This document shows, in pieces, positions 63,400-64,000 of a DNA stretch of 64,000 bases (position 1 is the first letter of the stretch; each line of letters opens with the position of its first letter). The stretch is from contig CAZZZL010000006.1 of assembly GCA_964658655.1 (NCBI GenBank), forward strand, positions 88,702-152,701, in the 5' to 3' direction. The translations under genes were made by a program, and so were the position numbers. The stretch comes from G963692885 sp964658655 (GTDB lineage Bacteria > Acidobacteriota > Terriglobia > Terriglobales > Acidobacteriaceae). A model generated the notes under the pieces. That model was not told the DNA's origin and searched no databases. It saw only the letters and a list, made by a program, of their open reading frames with translations.

Positions 63400-63771
63400 C
63401 TATTCGTCGCTGGCTTGGTCAGTGGAATCGTCAGATGCCTCAATTTTCGAGAGGCGCTTGAGGCTGGAGGCGTGGATCTCGGCGATGCGGTGTTTGACGG
63501 GAGCACCCTGGACGTCGTCTTCGACCTCGCGGTAGCGCAGTGTGCCTTCGAGGGTGATGAGCTGGCCTTTCTGGAGAGTCTTCGCGAACTTGGAGAGATT
63601 GCTCCAGGCATAGACGCGATGCCATTCGGTGCGGGTTTCGTAATCTCCTTTCTCGTTCTTCCAGCTTTCCTGAGTGGCGACGTTAAGGACAACGAACTCA
63701 CGGTTGTTCTGAGCGGTTTTGGCTTCTGCGTTCTGACCGAGGCGGCCGATGAGGGTGATTTTGTTGAACAT
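63400..63771 (-). CDS. ssb: single-stranded DNA-binding protein (SSB)
   Basis: 123 residues. The OB-fold start MFNKITLIGRLGQNAEAKTA, the core TEWHRVYAWSNLSKFAKTLQ and KGQLITLEGTLRYREVED are typical of bacterial SSB. The C-terminus is acidic (IEASDDSTDQASDE) but ends without the usual DIPF tail, so partner binding may be reduced. The start at 63771 has AGGAG 9 bases upstream; an in-frame start at 63915 would add about 48 unsupported residues. It is shorter than chromosomal SSB and is likely the mobile element's own copy, used in conjugation or replication. Confidence 0.85.
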   Translation of the reverse strand: MFNKITLIGRLGQNAEAKTAQNNREFVVLNVATQESWKNEKGDYETRTEWHRVYAWSNLSKFAKTLQKGQLITLEGTLRYREVEDDVQGAPVKHRIAEIHASSLKRLSKIEASDDSTDQASDE

Positions 63772-64000
63772 GGTGTGAGGCTCCTGTTTTTTGGTTTGTC
63801 CGCTTCTCTGCGGTACACGCTTGGCCAACGGCTGTGCCGTCGCGACCCACTCCCTCGGCGACTGGACAGATTCTGTGGAAGGGGACCCACACTTGCTTTG
63901 GGGATAGGAGTCCACACCTCGAAGAGGCGCGTAGCGGAACCTGGAAAGGAGAGCGTGCGTCCGAAGGGCGGGGGTGCTTTGAGCGCGGCACGCTGAACGC

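Noticed and set aside
63400..63915. Longer start for SSB at 63915
   Set aside because: The extra N-terminal part has no SSB similarity, and the start at 63771 has its own ribosome binding site.

Overview
The window looks like chromosome from a soil bacterium of the phylum Acidobacteriota (class Terriglobia; Granulicella, Terriglobus and Edaphobacter relatives). The pointers are very large Oar-type TonB-dependent receptors with an N-terminal carboxypeptidase-regulatory-like domain, a giant NHL plus bacterial Ig-like repeat protein with a distinctive C-terminus, DUF2934 and DUF6908 proteins, and many secreted glycosidases. This is inferred from protein family content; there is no rRNA in the window.

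Bases 1-39,000 are one large carbohydrate-utilisation region. In order it holds a GH78-like protein, a degraded chemotaxis-receptor fragment, a membrane diguanylate cyclase, a PNGase A-like amidase, a TonB-dependent receptor, a TPR protein, a LacI regulator, a zinc alcohol dehydrogenase, an aldo-keto reductase, the run GH106-GH78-GH29, a second TonB-dependent receptor, the operon APC permease-PfkB kinase-GH4, a second LacI regulator, and the coupled pair GH101-like hydrolase and GH95. The enzymes point to rhamnose- and fucose-bearing glycans, and probably to glycoproteins: PNGase A removes N-glycans, a GH101-like enzyme would attack O-glycans, GH29 and GH95 remove fucose, and GH78 and GH106 remove rhamnose. 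The permease-kinase-GH4 operon has the layout of a fructoselysine (frl) operon with a GH4 glycosidase where the deglycase should be, which suggests uptake and 6-phosphorylation of a glycosyl amino acid before cleavage. Palindromic LacI-type sites with a central CG lie upstream of both receptors, GH106, the permease and the second LacI gene. A different 14-bp motif precedes the PNGase A, aldo-keto reductase and GH101-like genes.

Bases 39,000-41,770 hold small genes (a membrane protein, a VOC/PhnB-like protein, a 95-residue conserved protein) and about 1 kb of degraded DNA with a partial duplication of the VOC gene end. Bases 41,778-52,062 encode a 3,228-residue surface protein (NHL propellers and 20 Ig-like repeats) followed at once by a small outer-membrane beta-barrel. 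The giant protein has an unusual double-hydrophobic, lipobox-containing segment just before its C-terminus.

Bases 52,190-53,200 are scrap DNA with a broken phage coat-protein gene. At 53,158-53,201 lies the 3' half of a tRNA-Glu gene, cut at the anticodon loop, which is a classic integration scar. To its right are a frameshifted tyrosine recombinase and a mobile island that runs past the right edge: an AAA ATPase, DUF6908, DUF2934, a divergent TetR/flavin monooxygenase pair with a two-site operator, a cluster of membrane and nuclease-like proteins that may be a defence system (2TM SLATT-like protein, coiled-coil membrane protein, PD-(D/E)XK-like protein with a frameshift), a DUF6362-like protein and a single-stranded DNA-binding protein.
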